A stretch of DNA of 64,000 bases from Piscinibacter gummiphilus (GTDB lineage: Bacteria; Pseudomonadota; Gammaproteobacteria; Burkholderiales; Burkholderiaceae_C). The translations under genes were made by a program, and so were the position numbers. How positions within the stretch are numbered: the stretch's first letter is position 1; each line of letters begins with the position of its first letter. The notes beneath the pieces were generated by a model, which was given only the letters and a program-made list of their open reading frames with translations, had not been told where the DNA came from and did no database searches. The stretch is from positions 1,165,001 through 1,229,000 of the forward strand of contig NZ_CP136336.1 in NCBI RefSeq assembly GCF_032681285.1. The letters run 5' to 3'. This document shows positions 55,614 through 64,000 of the stretch, piece by piece.

Positions 55614-56558
55614 TCACTCGATGTTCTGCACCTGCTCGCGCAGCTGTTCGATCAGCACTTTCATCTCGACCGAGATGTTGGTGAGTTCCAGCGACGAGGC
55701 CTTGGAGCCGAGCGTGTTCGCTTCACGGAGCAACTCCTGTATCAGGAAGTCGAGCCGTTTGCCGACTTCGCCCCCGGCCTTGAGCAGGCGGGCGATCTCG
55801 TCGAGGTGGGCGCGCAGGCGGGCAAGTTCTTCGGCGACGTCGATGCGGATCGCATAGGTGGCGGCTTCGCTCAGCGCGCGCTCCTGCAGTGCCTCTTGCG
55901 ACACGCCCTGTGCGCCGCCGGTGGCCGCCAGGGCCTCCTGCCAGCGCTCGATGAAGCGCTGCTGCTGGCGCTGCACGACGGCGGGCACCAGCGGCTCGGC
56001 GCGGGCGGCGAGGTCGCGCAGGCCCTTCACCCGCTCCATCAGCACGGCCACGAGCTTGTCGCCCTCACGCTGGCGTGCCTCCCGCAGGCCGGCGATGCAC
56101 TGGCGTGCGGCCTCGAGCGCCACCTCGTCGAGGCGCTCGGTGGCGGTTCCGCCCTTGCACCACTGCATGACCTCATGAACCGACAGGCCTTGTGCCTTGG
56201 GCAGCCAACCCTGGATGGTGCCTTCCAGGCGCGAGAGCCGGTTCAGCTGCTCCGGCTGGGGCGAGGGCCAGGAGGTGTCGGCGGTGGTCGTGGTGTTCAG
56301 GCGCAGCTCGATCTTCCCGCGGCGGAAGGCGCCGCCGATCAAGTCGCGCAGGGCTGGTTCGAGCGATCGGAACTCATCTGGCAGACGAAAACCCAAGTCG
56401 AGGAATCGGCCGTTGACGGAGCGCAGTTCGACTGTCACGCTGGCCGTTCCAGCAGCGCCGGTTCGAGCGCCGGGAGCCTCTGCGCTCCCTGTGGTTTCTG
56501 TCGCAGATTGCGCCCCGGCGGTGGCGCTTGCATACCCGGTCATGCTGTAGACTGGCAT
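55614..56558 (-). CDS. yicC: YicC family endoribonuclease-like protein
   Basis: The 314-residue protein opens with MTGYASA near residue 6 and contains ELRSVNGRFLDLGFRLPDEF and a C-terminal LIQELLREANTLGSKA, the YicC signatures. E. coli YicC promotes decay of small RNA RyhB. An Ala/Ser/Thr-rich insert of about 25 residues separates the first strand from the second. The first Met (56558) fits the family. It diverges from the kinase gene, with 28 bases between the start codons. Confidence 0.9.
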   Translation of the reverse strand: MPVYSMTGYASATAGAQSATETTGSAEAPGARTGAAGTASVTVELRSVNGRFLDLGFRLPDEFRSLEPALRDLIGGAFRRGKIELRLNTTTTADTSWPSPQPEQLNRLSRLEGTIQGWLPKAQGLSVHEVMQWCKGGTATERLDEVALEAARQCIAGLREARQREGDKLVAVLMERVKGLRDLAARAEPLVPAVVQRQQQRFIERWQEALAATGGAQGVSQEALQERALSEAATYAIRIDVAEELARLRAHLDEIARLLKAGGEVGKRLDFLIQELLREANTLGSKASSLELTNISVEMKVLIEQLREQVQNIE

Positions 56559-56586
56559 TCGACTTATCGCATTGCAAAAAGAGATT

Positions 56587-57555
56587 ATGTCAAAGCCGAA
56601 ACCTGCGCCATTGCCTTCGGGCACCGTGGTCGGCGGGTACCAGATCATCAAGAAACTGGCAGCCGGCGGCTTCGGCGTCGTGTACTTGGCGGAAGACTCC
56701 GATCGGCACCTGGTGGCCGTCAAGGAATACCTGCCGTCGTCTCTTGCAGAGCGTGCGCCCGGCGAACTCATGCCGCGCGTCAAGCCCGAGAAGCAGCCGC
56801 TCTATCGGCTGGGCCTGAAGAGCTTCTTCGAAGAAGGCCGCAACCTCGCGCAGATCTCGCACCCGAGCGTGGTCTCGGTGCTCAACTTCTTCCGCGAGAA
56901 CGACACCGTCTACATGGTGATGAACTACCTGCAGGGCGACACCCTGCAGGACTTCATCGTCACCGCGCGTGACCTCAAGCGCGACAAGGTCTTCCGCGAG
57001 TCGACCATCCGCTCGCTGTTCGACGAGATCCTGCGCGGCTTGCGCATCGTGCACCAGCACAAGATGCTGCACCTCGACATCAAGCCGGCCAACATCTTCA
57101 TCACCAACGAGAACAAGGCTGTCCTGCTCGACTTCGGCGCCGCGCGCGAAGTGCTGAGCAAGGAAGGCAACTTCATCCGTCCGATGTACACGCCGGGCTT
57201 CGCGGCCCCCGAGATGTACCGCCGCGACGGCACGCTCGGCCCCTGGACCGACATCTACGCGGTCGGCGCCTGCATCTACGCCTGCATGCAGGGCTACCCG
57301 CCGAACGACGCGCCCCAGCGCATCGAGAAGGACCGCCTGGCGCTTTCCCTCTCGCGCCTGCGCAACGTCTACTCCGACAACCTGATCGAAGTCACCGAGT
57401 GGTGCATGTCGCTCGACCCGCTGTCGCGGCCGCAGAGCGTCTTCTCGCTGCAGAAGGAACTGGCGCGTGAGACCGAGCGCCGCTACACCAAGCTCAGCTT
57501 CAGCGAACGCCTGAAGCTGCAACTCGAAAACCTCACCACCGGCGCGAAGGCCTAA
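56587..57555 (+). CDS. soluble eukaryotic-type Ser/Thr protein kinase
   Basis: The 322-residue kinase has the Gly-rich loop LAAGGFGVVYLAEDS (24-38), catalytic Lys46 in AVKEYLP, the catalytic loop LHLDIKPANIF (Asp164) with Leu for the usual Arg of HRD, DFGAAR (Asp182) and APEMY. No membrane helix or PASTA domain is visible. It lies 5 bases before a PP2C phosphatase, so the pair probably forms a reversible signalling switch. ATG 56587 is better than TTG 56572. Substrates are unknown. Confidence 0.9.
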   Translation: MSKPKPAPLPSGTVVGGYQIIKKLAAGGFGVVYLAEDSDRHLVAVKEYLPSSLAERAPGELMPRVKPEKQPLYRLGLKSFFEEGRNLAQISHPSVVSVLNFFRENDTVYMVMNYLQGDTLQDFIVTARDLKRDKVFRESTIRSLFDEILRGLRIVHQHKMLHLDIKPANIFITNENKAVLLDFGAAREVLSKEGNFIRPMYTPGFAAPEMYRRDGTLGPWTDIYAVGACIYACMQGYPPNDAPQRIEKDRLALSLSRLRNVYSDNLIEVTEWCMSLDPLSRPQSVFSLQKELARETERRYTKLSFSERLKLQLENLTTGAKA

Positions 57556-57560
57556 ACCCG

Positions 57561-58475
57561 ATGCGATTCAGCGTCTACCAGGTCAGCCGCAAAGGCGGCC
57601 GCGAGAAGAACGAAGACCGCATGGGCTACTGCTACACGCGGGACTCCGGTCTCTTCGCGCTGGCAGACGGCATGGGTGGCCACCCCGAAGGTGAAGTGGC
57701 CTCGCAGCTCGCGTTGCAGACGCTGGCTGCGATGTTCCAGCGCGATGCCAAGCCCACGCTCAAGGAGCCGATGCGCTTCCTGCACGAAGCCATCATCGCC
57801 GGGCACCACCAGCTCTTGCGCTATGCGACCCAGAAGGCGCTGATCGACACGCCGCGCACCACGGTCGTCGCGTGTGTCCTGCAAGGCAACATGGCCTACT
57901 GGGCGCACTGCGGCGACTCGCGGCTGTACCTCGTGCGTGGCGAGAAGCTCGTGGCCCGCACCCGCGACCACTCGTATTCCGAGCTGCAAGAGACCATGAG
58001 CCACGTCGTGCCCATGGGCGAGCGCTTCAACCGCAACGTGCTCTTCACCTGCCTCGGCAGCCCCGGCAAGCCGGTGGTCGACACCGTCGGCCCGCTGATG
58101 CTGCAGGCCGGCGACCGGCTGCTGCTGTGCTCCGATGGCCTGTGGGGCACGGTGAGCGATGCCGAGATCACCGACCAGCTGGCGCGCAACACCATCTCCG
58201 ACGCGGTGCCCGAGCTCGTGGAGCAGGCGCTGCGCAACGGCGGCCCGAAGAGCGACAACGTCTCGGTGCTGGCCGTCGAATGGGAATCGGCCGAAGACGG
58301 CGACAGCAACTCCGGCATCTCCACCCAGACGCTCGGCGAAGAGGTGTTCGCGTCGACCATCCAGGCGAGCGTGCTCGGCCAGGAGCCGCCCGACGAGCTG
58401 GACGAAGCGGAGATCGAGCGCTCCATCCGCGAGATCAACGAAGCGATCCGTCGCTCGTCGCAGAAGAAGTCCTGA
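57561..58475 (+). CDS. PP2C family Ser/Thr phosphatase
   Basis: The 304-residue protein has complete PP2C motifs: REKNEDRMG (Asp19), [16 protein letters not shown] (Asp36), [29 protein letters not shown] and [13 protein letters not shown], which bind two Mn/Mg ions. The last 70 residues are acidic and outside the fold. It would remove phosphates placed by the kinase encoded 5 bases upstream. Such pairs are also found in type VI secretion loci, but no tss genes are here. Confidence 0.92.
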   Translation: MRFSVYQVSRKGGREKNEDRMGYCYTRDSGLFALADGMGGHPEGEVASQLALQTLAAMFQRDAKPTLKEPMRFLHEAIIAGHHQLLRYATQKALIDTPRTTVVACVLQGNMAYWAHCGDSRLYLVRGEKLVARTRDHSYSELQETMSHVVPMGERFNRNVLFTCLGSPGKPVVDTVGPLMLQAGDRLLLCSDGLWGTVSDAEITDQLARNTISDAVPELVEQALRNGGPKSDNVSVLAVEWESAEDGDSNSGISTQTLGEEVFASTIQASVLGQEPPDELDEAEIERSIREINEAIRRSSQKKS

Positions 58476-58512
58476 CGTCGAGCTCGGGTCGGCCATCGCC
58501 GACAATACGGGC

Positions 58513-59238
58513 ATGACATTCCAACGCACTCAGAACCGGGCAGCAGACTCCCTGCGCCCCGTCACCATCACCCGCGGCTACACCAAGCACGCCGAGGGTT
58601 CCGTCCTCATCGCCTTCGGCGACACCAAGGTGCTGTGCACCGCCTCGGTGGAAGAGAAGGTACCGCCGCACAAGCGCGGCAGCGGCGAAGGTTGGGTGAC
58701 GGCCGAGTACGGCATGCTGCCGCGCGCCACGCACACCCGCGGTGACCGCGAAGCCGCGCGTGGCAAGCAGAGCGGCCGCACGCAGGAGATCCAGCGCCTC
58801 ATCGGCCGCTCGTTGCGTTGCGTGTTCGACCTGAAGAAGCTCGGCGAGCGCACCATCCACCTCGACTGCGACGTGCTGCAGGCCGATGGCGGCACCCGCA
58901 CCGCGGCCATCACCGGCGCCTACGTGGCCGCGGCCGATGCGGTGAAGTGGCTGCAGAAGCAGGGCCTGCTGGTCGAGTCGCCGATCCGCGAAGCGGTGGC
59001 CGCGATCTCGGTGGGCATCGTCGAAGGCACGCCGCTGCTCGACCTCGAGTACATCGAAGACTCTGCCTGCGACACCGACATGAACGTGGTGATGACCGCG
59101 GCCGGCAGCTTCGTCGAAGTGCAGGGCACCGCCGAAGGCGCGGCCTTCACGCGCGGCGACATGGACCGGCTGCTCGCGCTGGCCGACAAGGGCATCCGCG
59201 AACTCGTGGCGGCGCAGCGCAAGGCGCTCGAAGGCTGA
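58513..59238 (+). CDS. rph: ribonuclease PH
   Basis: The 241-residue phosphorolytic exoribonuclease trims tRNA 3' ends. It has [40 protein letters not shown] and [20 protein letters not shown], the conserved RNase PH blocks. It starts 37 bases after the phosphatase gene and is followed by rdgB after two bases. Rph-RdgB-HemW is a standard proteobacterial order. Confidence 0.95.
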   Translation: MTFQRTQNRAADSLRPVTITRGYTKHAEGSVLIAFGDTKVLCTASVEEKVPPHKRGSGEGWVTAEYGMLPRATHTRGDREAARGKQSGRTQEIQRLIGRSLRCVFDLKKLGERTIHLDCDVLQADGGTRTAAITGAYVAAADAVKWLQKQGLLVESPIREAVAAISVGIVEGTPLLDLEYIEDSACDTDMNVVMTAAGSFVEVQGTAEGAAFTRGDMDRLLALADKGIRELVAAQRKALEG

Positions 59239-59240
59239 TC

Positions 59241-59846
59241 ATGAGGCTCGTGCTGGCGTCGAACAACGCCAAGAAGCTGGTCGAGCTGCAGACGCTGTTC
59301 GCGCCGCTCGGTCTGGAGCTGGTCACCCAAGGCAGCCTCGGCATCCCCGAGGCGGAGGAGCCGCACGTCACCTTCGTCGAGAACGCACTCGAGAAAGCGC
59401 GACACGCGGCGGCGCATGCCCAGTCGGCGGCGATTGCGGACGACTCGGGGCTTTGTGTGGACACACTCGGCGGATCGCCCGGTGTGCTGTCCGCCCGCTA
59501 CGCGACGCTCTTCGGTCGCCCCAAGGACGACGACGAGAACAACCGTGTCCTGCTGGAACAGATGGACGACAAGGAGGACCGCCGCGCGCGTTTCGTCAGC
59601 GCATTGGTCGCGGTGCGCTCGGCCGACGACCCGGAGCCCCTGATCGCCTTTGGCCGCTGGGACGGCGTGGTCTTGTGGGAGCCTCGCGGCGAAGGCGGCT
59701 TCGGCTACGACCCCTTGTTGTTCATCCCCTCGCTTGGCAAGAGCGTGGCCGAACTCGACGCTGCCACCAAGAATGCGCACAGCCACCGCGCGATCGCGTC
59801 GCAGCAGATGCTCGCGCTGATGCGCGAGGTCTGGCACCTTGGCTGA
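59241..59846 (+). CDS. rdgB: non-canonical purine NTP pyrophosphatase (RdgB/HAM1)
   Basis: The 201-residue enzyme hydrolyses ITP, dITP and XTP, keeping deaminated purines out of nucleic acids. LASNNAKKLVELQ and AAIADDSGLCVDTLGGSPGV (with the catalytic Asp) and GFGYDPLLFIPSLG are diagnostic. It overlaps the hemW start by 8 bases. Confidence 0.95.
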   Translation: MRLVLASNNAKKLVELQTLFAPLGLELVTQGSLGIPEAEEPHVTFVENALEKARHAAAHAQSAAIADDSGLCVDTLGGSPGVLSARYATLFGRPKDDDENNRVLLEQMDDKEDRRARFVSALVAVRSADDPEPLIAFGRWDGVVLWEPRGEGGFGYDPLLFIPSLGKSVAELDAATKNAHSHRAIASQQMLALMREVWHLG

Positions 59847-61074
59847 CATTCCGATCACGCCGGCGGCACCTGCCGGCCCGGGCCGCACCGAAGACCTCGT
59901 CGCGCGCTACATGCGCCCCGGGGTGATGAACCTCGGCGCGCTACCGCCCCTGTCGCTGTATGTGCACCTGCCGTGGTGCCTGAAGAAGTGCCCGTATTGC
60001 GACTTCAACTCGCATGAGCAGCGAGGCGGCGTGCCCGAGGCGGCGTATCTCGCCGCGCTGCGCGCCGATCTCGAAGCGGCGTTGCCTTTCATCTGGGGCC
60101 GCCGCATCCACAGCGTCTTCATCGGGGGCGGCACGCCCAGCCTCTTCTCGCCGGACGCCGTCGGCGAACTGATTGCCGACGTGCGCGCGCGCCTGCCGCT
60201 CGAGCCAGGCTGTGAGATCACGCTGGAAGCGAACCCCGGCACCTTCGAGCGAGATCGTTTCCGTGGCTACAAGGGCGCGGGCGTCACGCGCCTGTCGATC
60301 GGCGTGCAAAGCTTCAATGACGAGAAGTTGCAGGCCATCGGCCGCGTGCACGATGCGGCGCAGGCAAAGGCGGCTGTTGAAGAAGCCAAAGACACCTTCG
60401 ACACCTTCAACCTCGACCTGATGTACGCGCTGCCGGGCCAGACGGTGGCCGAACTGCGCGAAGACCTGGCGCAGGCGCTGTCGTTCGCGCCGCCGCATCT
60501 GTCGATCTACCACCTGACGATCGAGGCCAACACCTGGTTTGCCAAACATCCGCCCGTGGTGCCCGACGATGACACGGCTTTCGACATGCTCGATCTGATT
60601 GCCGAGCACACAGAAGCCGCGGGCCTCGCGCGCTACGAGGTCTCGGCCTTCGCCCAGCGCGGCCACCATTGCCAGCACAACCTCAACTACTGGCAGTTCG
60701 GCGACTACCTCGGCATTGGTGCGGGTGCGCACAGCAAGCTGAGCTTCCCGCACCGCGTGGTGCGCCAGGTGCGCTGGCGCGAGCCGCAGACCTACATGGA
60801 GAAGGCGACACAAGGCCTCGCGGTGTCGAACGACGAAGAGGTGAAGCGCGACGCACTCGCCTTCGAGTTCATGCTCAACGCGCTTCGCCTGCGAGATGGC
60901 TTCGAGCTGGCTCGCTTCACCGAGCGCACTGGCCTGCCCCTTTCGAGCATCTCAAGGCAGCTCGACGAAGCGCACAAGCGCGGCTTCATCGAGCGAGACT
61001 TTGCACGCGTGTGGCCCACCGCCAAAGGCTTCGACTTCCTGTCGGACCTGCAGGCGCTCTTTCTCGCCGACTGA
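59839..61074 (+). CDS. hemW: radical SAM heme chaperone HemW
   Basis: The 411-residue protein has the radical SAM Cys47-x3-Cys51-x2-Cys54 motif (CLKKCPYC), VFIGGGTPSLFSPDAVGELI, TLEANPGT and LNYWQFGDYLGIGAGAHSKL, typical of HemW. HemW delivers heme to respiratory proteins; it was long called oxygen-independent coproporphyrinogen oxidase (HemN-like) but lacks the second-SAM motif. The start is TTG 59839, overlapping rdgB; ATG 59911 is an alternative. It converges with cheB. Confidence 0.9.
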   Translation: MADIPITPAAPAGPGRTEDLVARYMRPGVMNLGALPPLSLYVHLPWCLKKCPYCDFNSHEQRGGVPEAAYLAALRADLEAALPFIWGRRIHSVFIGGGTPSLFSPDAVGELIADVRARLPLEPGCEITLEANPGTFERDRFRGYKGAGVTRLSIGVQSFNDEKLQAIGRVHDAAQAKAAVEEAKDTFDTFNLDLMYALPGQTVAELREDLAQALSFAPPHLSIYHLTIEANTWFAKHPPVVPDDDTAFDMLDLIAEHTEAAGLARYEVSAFAQRGHHCQHNLNYWQFGDYLGIGAGAHSKLSFPHRVVRQVRWREPQTYMEKATQGLAVSNDEEVKRDALAFEFMLNALRLRDGFELARFTERTGLPLSSISRQLDEAHKRGFIERDFARVWPTAKGFDFLSDLQALFLAD

Positions 61075-61079
61075 GCCGA

Positions 61080-62171
61080 TCAGACCCGGTTGGTCGACAT
61101 GCCCGCCGTGCTGCGCAGGCGCTCGACGAGCTTGCCGGCGATCTGCGTGAGCGGCAGCACCTCGTGCGCCGCCCCGGCATTGATCGCTTCGCGCGGCATG
61201 CCAAACACCACGCAGGACGCTTCGTCCTGCACGTAGTTGTAGCTGCCGGCGTCGCGCATCTCCTTCATCGCACGCGCGCCGTCGCCGCCCATGCCGGTGA
61301 GCATGATGCCCAGCGCATTGGGGCCGACCACACGCGCGGCCGACTTGAACAGCACCTCGACCGACGGCTTGTGCCGGTTGACGGGGTCGCCGTCCTGCAC
61401 TCGGGCGAGGTAGTTGGCGCCGCTGCGTTCCACGCTCAGGTGGAAGCCGCCGGGGGCGATGTACGCATGGCCGGGCAGGATGCGCTCGCCATCGCGCGCT
61501 TCGGCGACGCGGATCTTGCACAGGCCGTCGAGCCGTGCGGCGTAGCTCTTGGTGAAGCCGGGCGGCATGTGCTGCGTGATCACGACCGCCGGGCAATCGG
61601 GCGGCAGGTTCATCAGCACTTCCTTGGTGGCTTCGGTGCCGCCGGTGGAGGCGCCGATGAAGATGATCTTCTCGGTCGACAGGCGGCCGAGCGGGCTCGA
61701 GTTCACCGCGGGGCGTGCCGGGGTGGGGCAGCCGGGCGCGGCCGGGGCCGGCACCACGGCCTTGCGGATGTGCGCCTTGCTCGCGATGCGCACCTTGTCG
61801 GTGATGTCTTCGGCCAGCAGGCGCAGGCCGTCCGCCACGCCGATCTTGGGTTTGGCGACGAAGTCGATGGCGCCGAGTTCCAGCGCCTTCATCGTGACCT
61901 CGGCGCCGCGCTCGGTCAGCGTCGACACCATGACCACCGGCATCGGCCGCAGGCGCATCAGCTTCGAAAGAAAGTCGATGCCGTCCATGCGCGGCATCTC
62001 GACGTCGAGCGTGATGACGTCGGGGTTGAGGTTGCGGATCATCTCGCGGGCCACCAGGGGGTCGGCGGCCGCGCCGATGCATTCCATGTCGGGCTGGCGG
62101 TTGATGATCTCGGCGAGCAGGCTGCGCACCAGCGCCGAGTCGTCCACCACGATCACGCGGGTCTTGGGCAT
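61080..62171 (-). CDS. cheB: chemotaxis response regulator protein-glutamate methylesterase
   Basis: The 363-residue protein has an N-terminal receiver domain (phospho-acceptor Asp56 in VITLDVEMP) and a C-terminal methylesterase domain with Ser175 (GASTGG), His201 (TQHMPPGF) and a late Asp in [13 protein letters not shown]. It removes methyl groups from chemoreceptors when phosphorylated by CheA, allowing adaptation. It is last of cheR-cheD-cheB and ends 5 bases from hemW. Confidence 0.96.
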   Translation of the reverse strand: MPKTRVIVVDDSALVRSLLAEIINRQPDMECIGAAADPLVAREMIRNLNPDVITLDVEMPRMDGIDFLSKLMRLRPMPVVMVSTLTERGAEVTMKALELGAIDFVAKPKIGVADGLRLLAEDITDKVRIASKAHIRKAVVPAPAAPGCPTPARPAVNSSPLGRLSTEKIIFIGASTGGTEATKEVLMNLPPDCPAVVITQHMPPGFTKSYAARLDGLCKIRVAEARDGERILPGHAYIAPGGFHLSVERSGANYLARVQDGDPVNRHKPSVEVLFKSAARVVGPNALGIMLTGMGGDGARAMKEMRDAGSYNYVQDEASCVVFGMPREAINAGAAHEVLPLTQIAGKLVERLRSTAGMSTNRV

Positions 62172-62195
62172 GTTGTGGCTCTCCCCGTGTCCGCG

Positions 62196-62840
62196 TCAGA
62201 AGAGGTCGACGGAACCACCGCCGGTGGACGCCGGCACGGCCTTCTGGGCGGCGGCGCGGTCTTGTGCAATTAGGGCGTCGGTGTTGGTCGGCGCGAGGCG
62301 CTTGACCATGGCCTTGCCGCTGCCCGGCAGGAAGCACACCTTGCGCGGGTAGACGTCGAGCACGTCCTTCGAGACGATGGGGATGCGCTCGGTCTTGAGA
62401 TAGTCCATCACGAAGTTGGTGTTGCGCTCACCCACGTTCATCGTGGTCATGCCGCTCACCACCTGGCCGCCGCCGAAGATCTTGGCTTCCATGGTCATGC
62501 GGTTGGCGCCACGCTTCATCATCTCGTTGATGAGCAGCTCCATCGCATACGAGCCGTAGCGGCCGGAGTCGCCGGCACCATCGGGCAGCATGAAGTGGTT
62601 CATGCCGCCCACCTTGGCGTTGCGGTCGTAGATGCAAGCGGCGATGCACGAGCCGAGCGTGGTCATGATCAGCATGTCTTCGTTGTGCACGAAGTACTCG
62701 CCGGGCAGGATCTTGACCGCGTCGTTCTTGAAGTGCGCGTCGTAGAAGAAGAACGAGGCCTCGCCGGGTTTGCGGGGCTGCGACTTCAGCCGCTCCAGGC
62801 GTGAGCCCTGGGCGGGGTTGGAGGAAGAGATCAAAGCCAT
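62196..62840 (-). CDS. cheD: chemoreceptor glutamine deamidase CheD
   Basis: The 214-residue enzyme deamidates receptor glutamines. The catalytic pair is Cys65 (TLGSCIAACIYD) and His82 (GGMNHFMLPD), and AKIFGGGQVV is the conserved distal segment. The C-terminal tail is Ala/Ser-rich. It lies between cheR and cheB, with a sigma-28-like promoter just upstream. Confidence 0.95.
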   Translation of the reverse strand: MALISSSNPAQGSRLERLKSQPRKPGEASFFFYDAHFKNDAVKILPGEYFVHNEDMLIMTTLGSCIAACIYDRNAKVGGMNHFMLPDGAGDSGRYGSYAMELLINEMMKRGANRMTMEAKIFGGGQVVSGMTTMNVGERNTNFVMDYLKTERIPIVSKDVLDVYPRKVCFLPGSGKAMVKRLAPTNTDALIAQDRAAAQKAVPASTGGGSVDLF

Positions 62841-62849
62841 GTTGTCCCG

Positions 62850-62877
62850 ATATCGGTGTGCGTGTGGGTGGGCTTGA
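62850..62877 (-). promoter_or_regulatory. sigma-28 (FliA)-type promoter before cheD
   Basis: Reading minus, TCAAG (62877-62873), 15 bases, then ACCGATAT (62857-62850), two mismatches from the GCCGATAA -10. It lies in the 46-base gap between cheR and cheD. Confidence 0.55.
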
Positions 62878-62886
62878 GTGAAGCTG

Positions 62887-63759
62887 TCACACGCGCTCGT
62901 AGACGGTCTTGCCGCGCAAGCGGAAGAGGTCCTTCGACTCGGTGAAGTTCTCGGAGTGGCCCACGAACAGCAGGCTCTTGGGTTTCATCACACCGTGGAT
63001 GCGCTCGAGCACGCGGCGCTGCGTGGGCGCATCGAAATAGATCATCACGTTGCGGCAGAACACGATGTCGAAGGGCTCGCCGAGCTGCCAGCGTGCCTCC
63101 ATCAGGTTGTGCGTGCGGAATTCGATCATGCGGGCCAGCTCGGGCTTCACCCGGATGGAGCCGCTGTTGGCGCCCTTGCCGCGCAGGAAGTGGGCGCGCA
63201 GGCGCTCTGGCGAGAGGCCACGCGCGTCGGCGCTGTAGACGCCGCGCCCGGCGGTGGCGAGCACCTTGGTGTCGATGTCGCTGGCGATGATCTTGGTGGC
63301 ACCGCTCGCCATGTTCTCGGCACAGGTCATCGCGAGCGAATACGGCTCTTCGCCGGTGGAGGCGGCGTTGCACCAGATGCGCACGCTCTGGCCGGCGCGA
63401 GCCTTGAGTTCGGTCGCGAGCATCTGGAAGTGATGCTCTTCGCGGAAAAAGGAGGTCAGGTTGGTCGTGAGGCAGTTCACGAACTCCTGCCACTCGGGGT
63501 GCGAGGGCTGCAGGCTTTCGAGCGACTGCAGGTATTGGCTGAACGATCGCTGGCTCGTCTCGCGCAGGCGGCGCGAGAGGCGGCTGTAGACCATCGCCTG
63601 CTTGCCGGCGTGCAGGCTGATTCCAGCGTGCTGGTAGATCAGCTGGCGCACGCGGTCGAAGTCGGCGCTGCTGAAGCTGAACTCCTGTTCGGCTCGGTCG
63701 GCCACGGCCGTCGCGACGTTGCGCAAGGCGGCGAGTTCAGCGGGAGATGCGGCGCTCAT
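62887..63759 (-). CDS. cheR: chemotaxis protein methyltransferase CheR
   Basis: The 290-residue enzyme methylates receptor glutamates using SAM. The N-terminal helical domain has FDRVRQLIYQHAGISLHAGK; the catalytic domain has TNLTSFFREEHHF, IWCNAASTGEEPYSLAMTCA and FCRNVMIYFD. The N-terminal 25 residues precede the fold. It is the first gene of the group and has a sigma-28 promoter upstream. Confidence 0.96.
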   Translation of the reverse strand: MSAASPAELAALRNVATAVADRAEQEFSFSSADFDRVRQLIYQHAGISLHAGKQAMVYSRLSRRLRETSQRSFSQYLQSLESLQPSHPEWQEFVNCLTTNLTSFFREEHHFQMLATELKARAGQSVRIWCNAASTGEEPYSLAMTCAENMASGATKIIASDIDTKVLATAGRGVYSADARGLSPERLRAHFLRGKGANSGSIRVKPELARMIEFRTHNLMEARWQLGEPFDIVFCRNVMIYFDAPTQRRVLERIHGVMKPKSLLFVGHSENFTESKDLFRLRGKTVYERV

Positions 63760-63822
63760 GGGTGAAGCTTGTCCTGGTCGTATGCGTGCGCCGGAAGGTC
63801 GGCGAGCCCGGTTCTGCGGGTC

Positions 63823-63850
63823 TTATCGGCCTGAAGTCTGGGCTGCTTGA
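63823..63850 (-). promoter_or_regulatory. sigma-28 (FliA)-type promoter before cheR
   Basis: Reading minus, TCAAG (63850-63846), exactly 15 bases, then GCCGATAA (63830-63823), a perfect -10 for the flagellar sigma factor. The predicted start is near 63815, giving a leader of about 55 bases before cheR. Confidence 0.8.
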
Positions 63851-63898
63851 GTGCGCCGAAAGGGCCAAGTTGGCAGGCCTTCGCCCCTTATCTCGCGC

Positions 63899-63926
63899 TT
63901 GGTCGCCACAGCGGCCGCTGTAGACT
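63899..63926 (+). promoter_or_regulatory. possible sigma-70 promoter facing right
   Basis: TTGGTC (63899-63904), 16 bases, then TAGACT (63921-63926). It would fire towards the right edge of the window, into the reading frame starting at 63949. Confidence 0.4.
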
Positions 63927-63948
63927 GGCCGACAACCCTTCGACCGAC

Positions 63949-64000
63949 GTGGCTTACACCCCCGCAACCCCCGCAACCCCCGAACCCTCGCAGCTCAAGC
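63949..64000 (+). CDS. possible start of a rightward gene (truncated)
   Basis: A GTG at 63949 opens a frame reading V-A-Y-T-P-A-T-P-A-T-P-E-P-S-Q-L-K to the window end. The Pro/Thr-rich opening resembles a disordered N-terminus. Product cannot be named; only the promoter-like bases upstream and the open frame support it. Confidence 0.3.
   Translation, partial: MAYTPATPATPEPSQLK

Noticed and set aside
56544..56556. 13-base identity (GCTGTAGACTGGC) with 63917-63929, both before rightward genes
   Set aside because: In 64 kb of GC-rich DNA, 13-base matches are expected by chance; only the TAGACT hexamer has promoter meaning.

Overview
The window is high-GC (roughly two thirds G+C) chromosomal DNA. 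Gene content and order point to a Betaproteobacterium of the order Burkholderiales, close to the Rubrivivax/Leptothrix/Methylibium/Piscinibacter group: urtABCDE, hemCDXY, gmk-rpoZ-spoT, cheR-cheD-cheB and xdhABC beside guanine deaminase all fit. The genus is an inference from gene order only. I see no insertion sequence, prophage, CRISPR array or rRNA. Coding density is very high; no stretch longer than 300 bases lacks a gene. The longest gaps are 371-611, 35891-36134 and 63760-63948.

Layout. 1-3.3 kb: start of an OmpA-like gene, a short autotransporter-type barrel protein and a GT-B glycosyltransferase. 3.4-9.1 kb: urea ABC transporter urtABCDE. 9.1-10.7 kb: two tandem DUF4397 lipoproteins. 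10.8-11.5 kb: a glutathione transferase. 11.5-21.0 kb (minus strand): an MSHA-type pilus assembly cluster, mshE-G then mshI-pilN-J-K-L-M-N, with no pilin genes in view. 21.0-28.5 kb (mostly minus): a DUF6607 protein, ureD without the rest of urease, a nitrate/sulfonate-type ABC importer whose binding protein is separated from its ATPase and permease, and guanine deaminase. 28.6-33.3 kb: xanthine dehydrogenase xdhABC. 33.3-35.9 kb: AraC regulator, PDZ protein and a Cys-rich secreted hydrolase.

36.1-43.1 kb: ppc diverging from hemC-hemD-hemX-hemY. 43.1 kb: tRNA-Arg(ACG). 43.6-45.6 kb: an nsrR-nnrS-sirB2 nitric-oxide operon with a readable promoter carrying an FNR-type box and tandem NsrR half-sites. 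45.7-49.5 kb: greB, facing spoT-rpoZ-gmk. 49.6-55.6 kb: a six-gene group-2 Mrp/Pha cation/proton antiporter with fused A and B subunits. 55.6-61.1 kb: yicC diverging from a Ser/Thr kinase, PP2C phosphatase, rph, rdgB and hemW. 61.1-63.8 kb: cheR-cheD-cheB, with sigma-28 type promoters before cheR and cheD.

How the genes fit together. Guanine deaminase and xanthine dehydrogenase open purine breakdown (guanine to xanthine to urate), which ends in urea in many bacteria; the Urt importer and UreD belong to urea use, so several nitrogen-salvage functions cluster here although the steps between are absent from the window. The msh genes form a chain of translationally coupled genes. MshE carries two copies of the c-di-GMP-binding MshEN motif, so the pilus motor is probably under second-messenger control.
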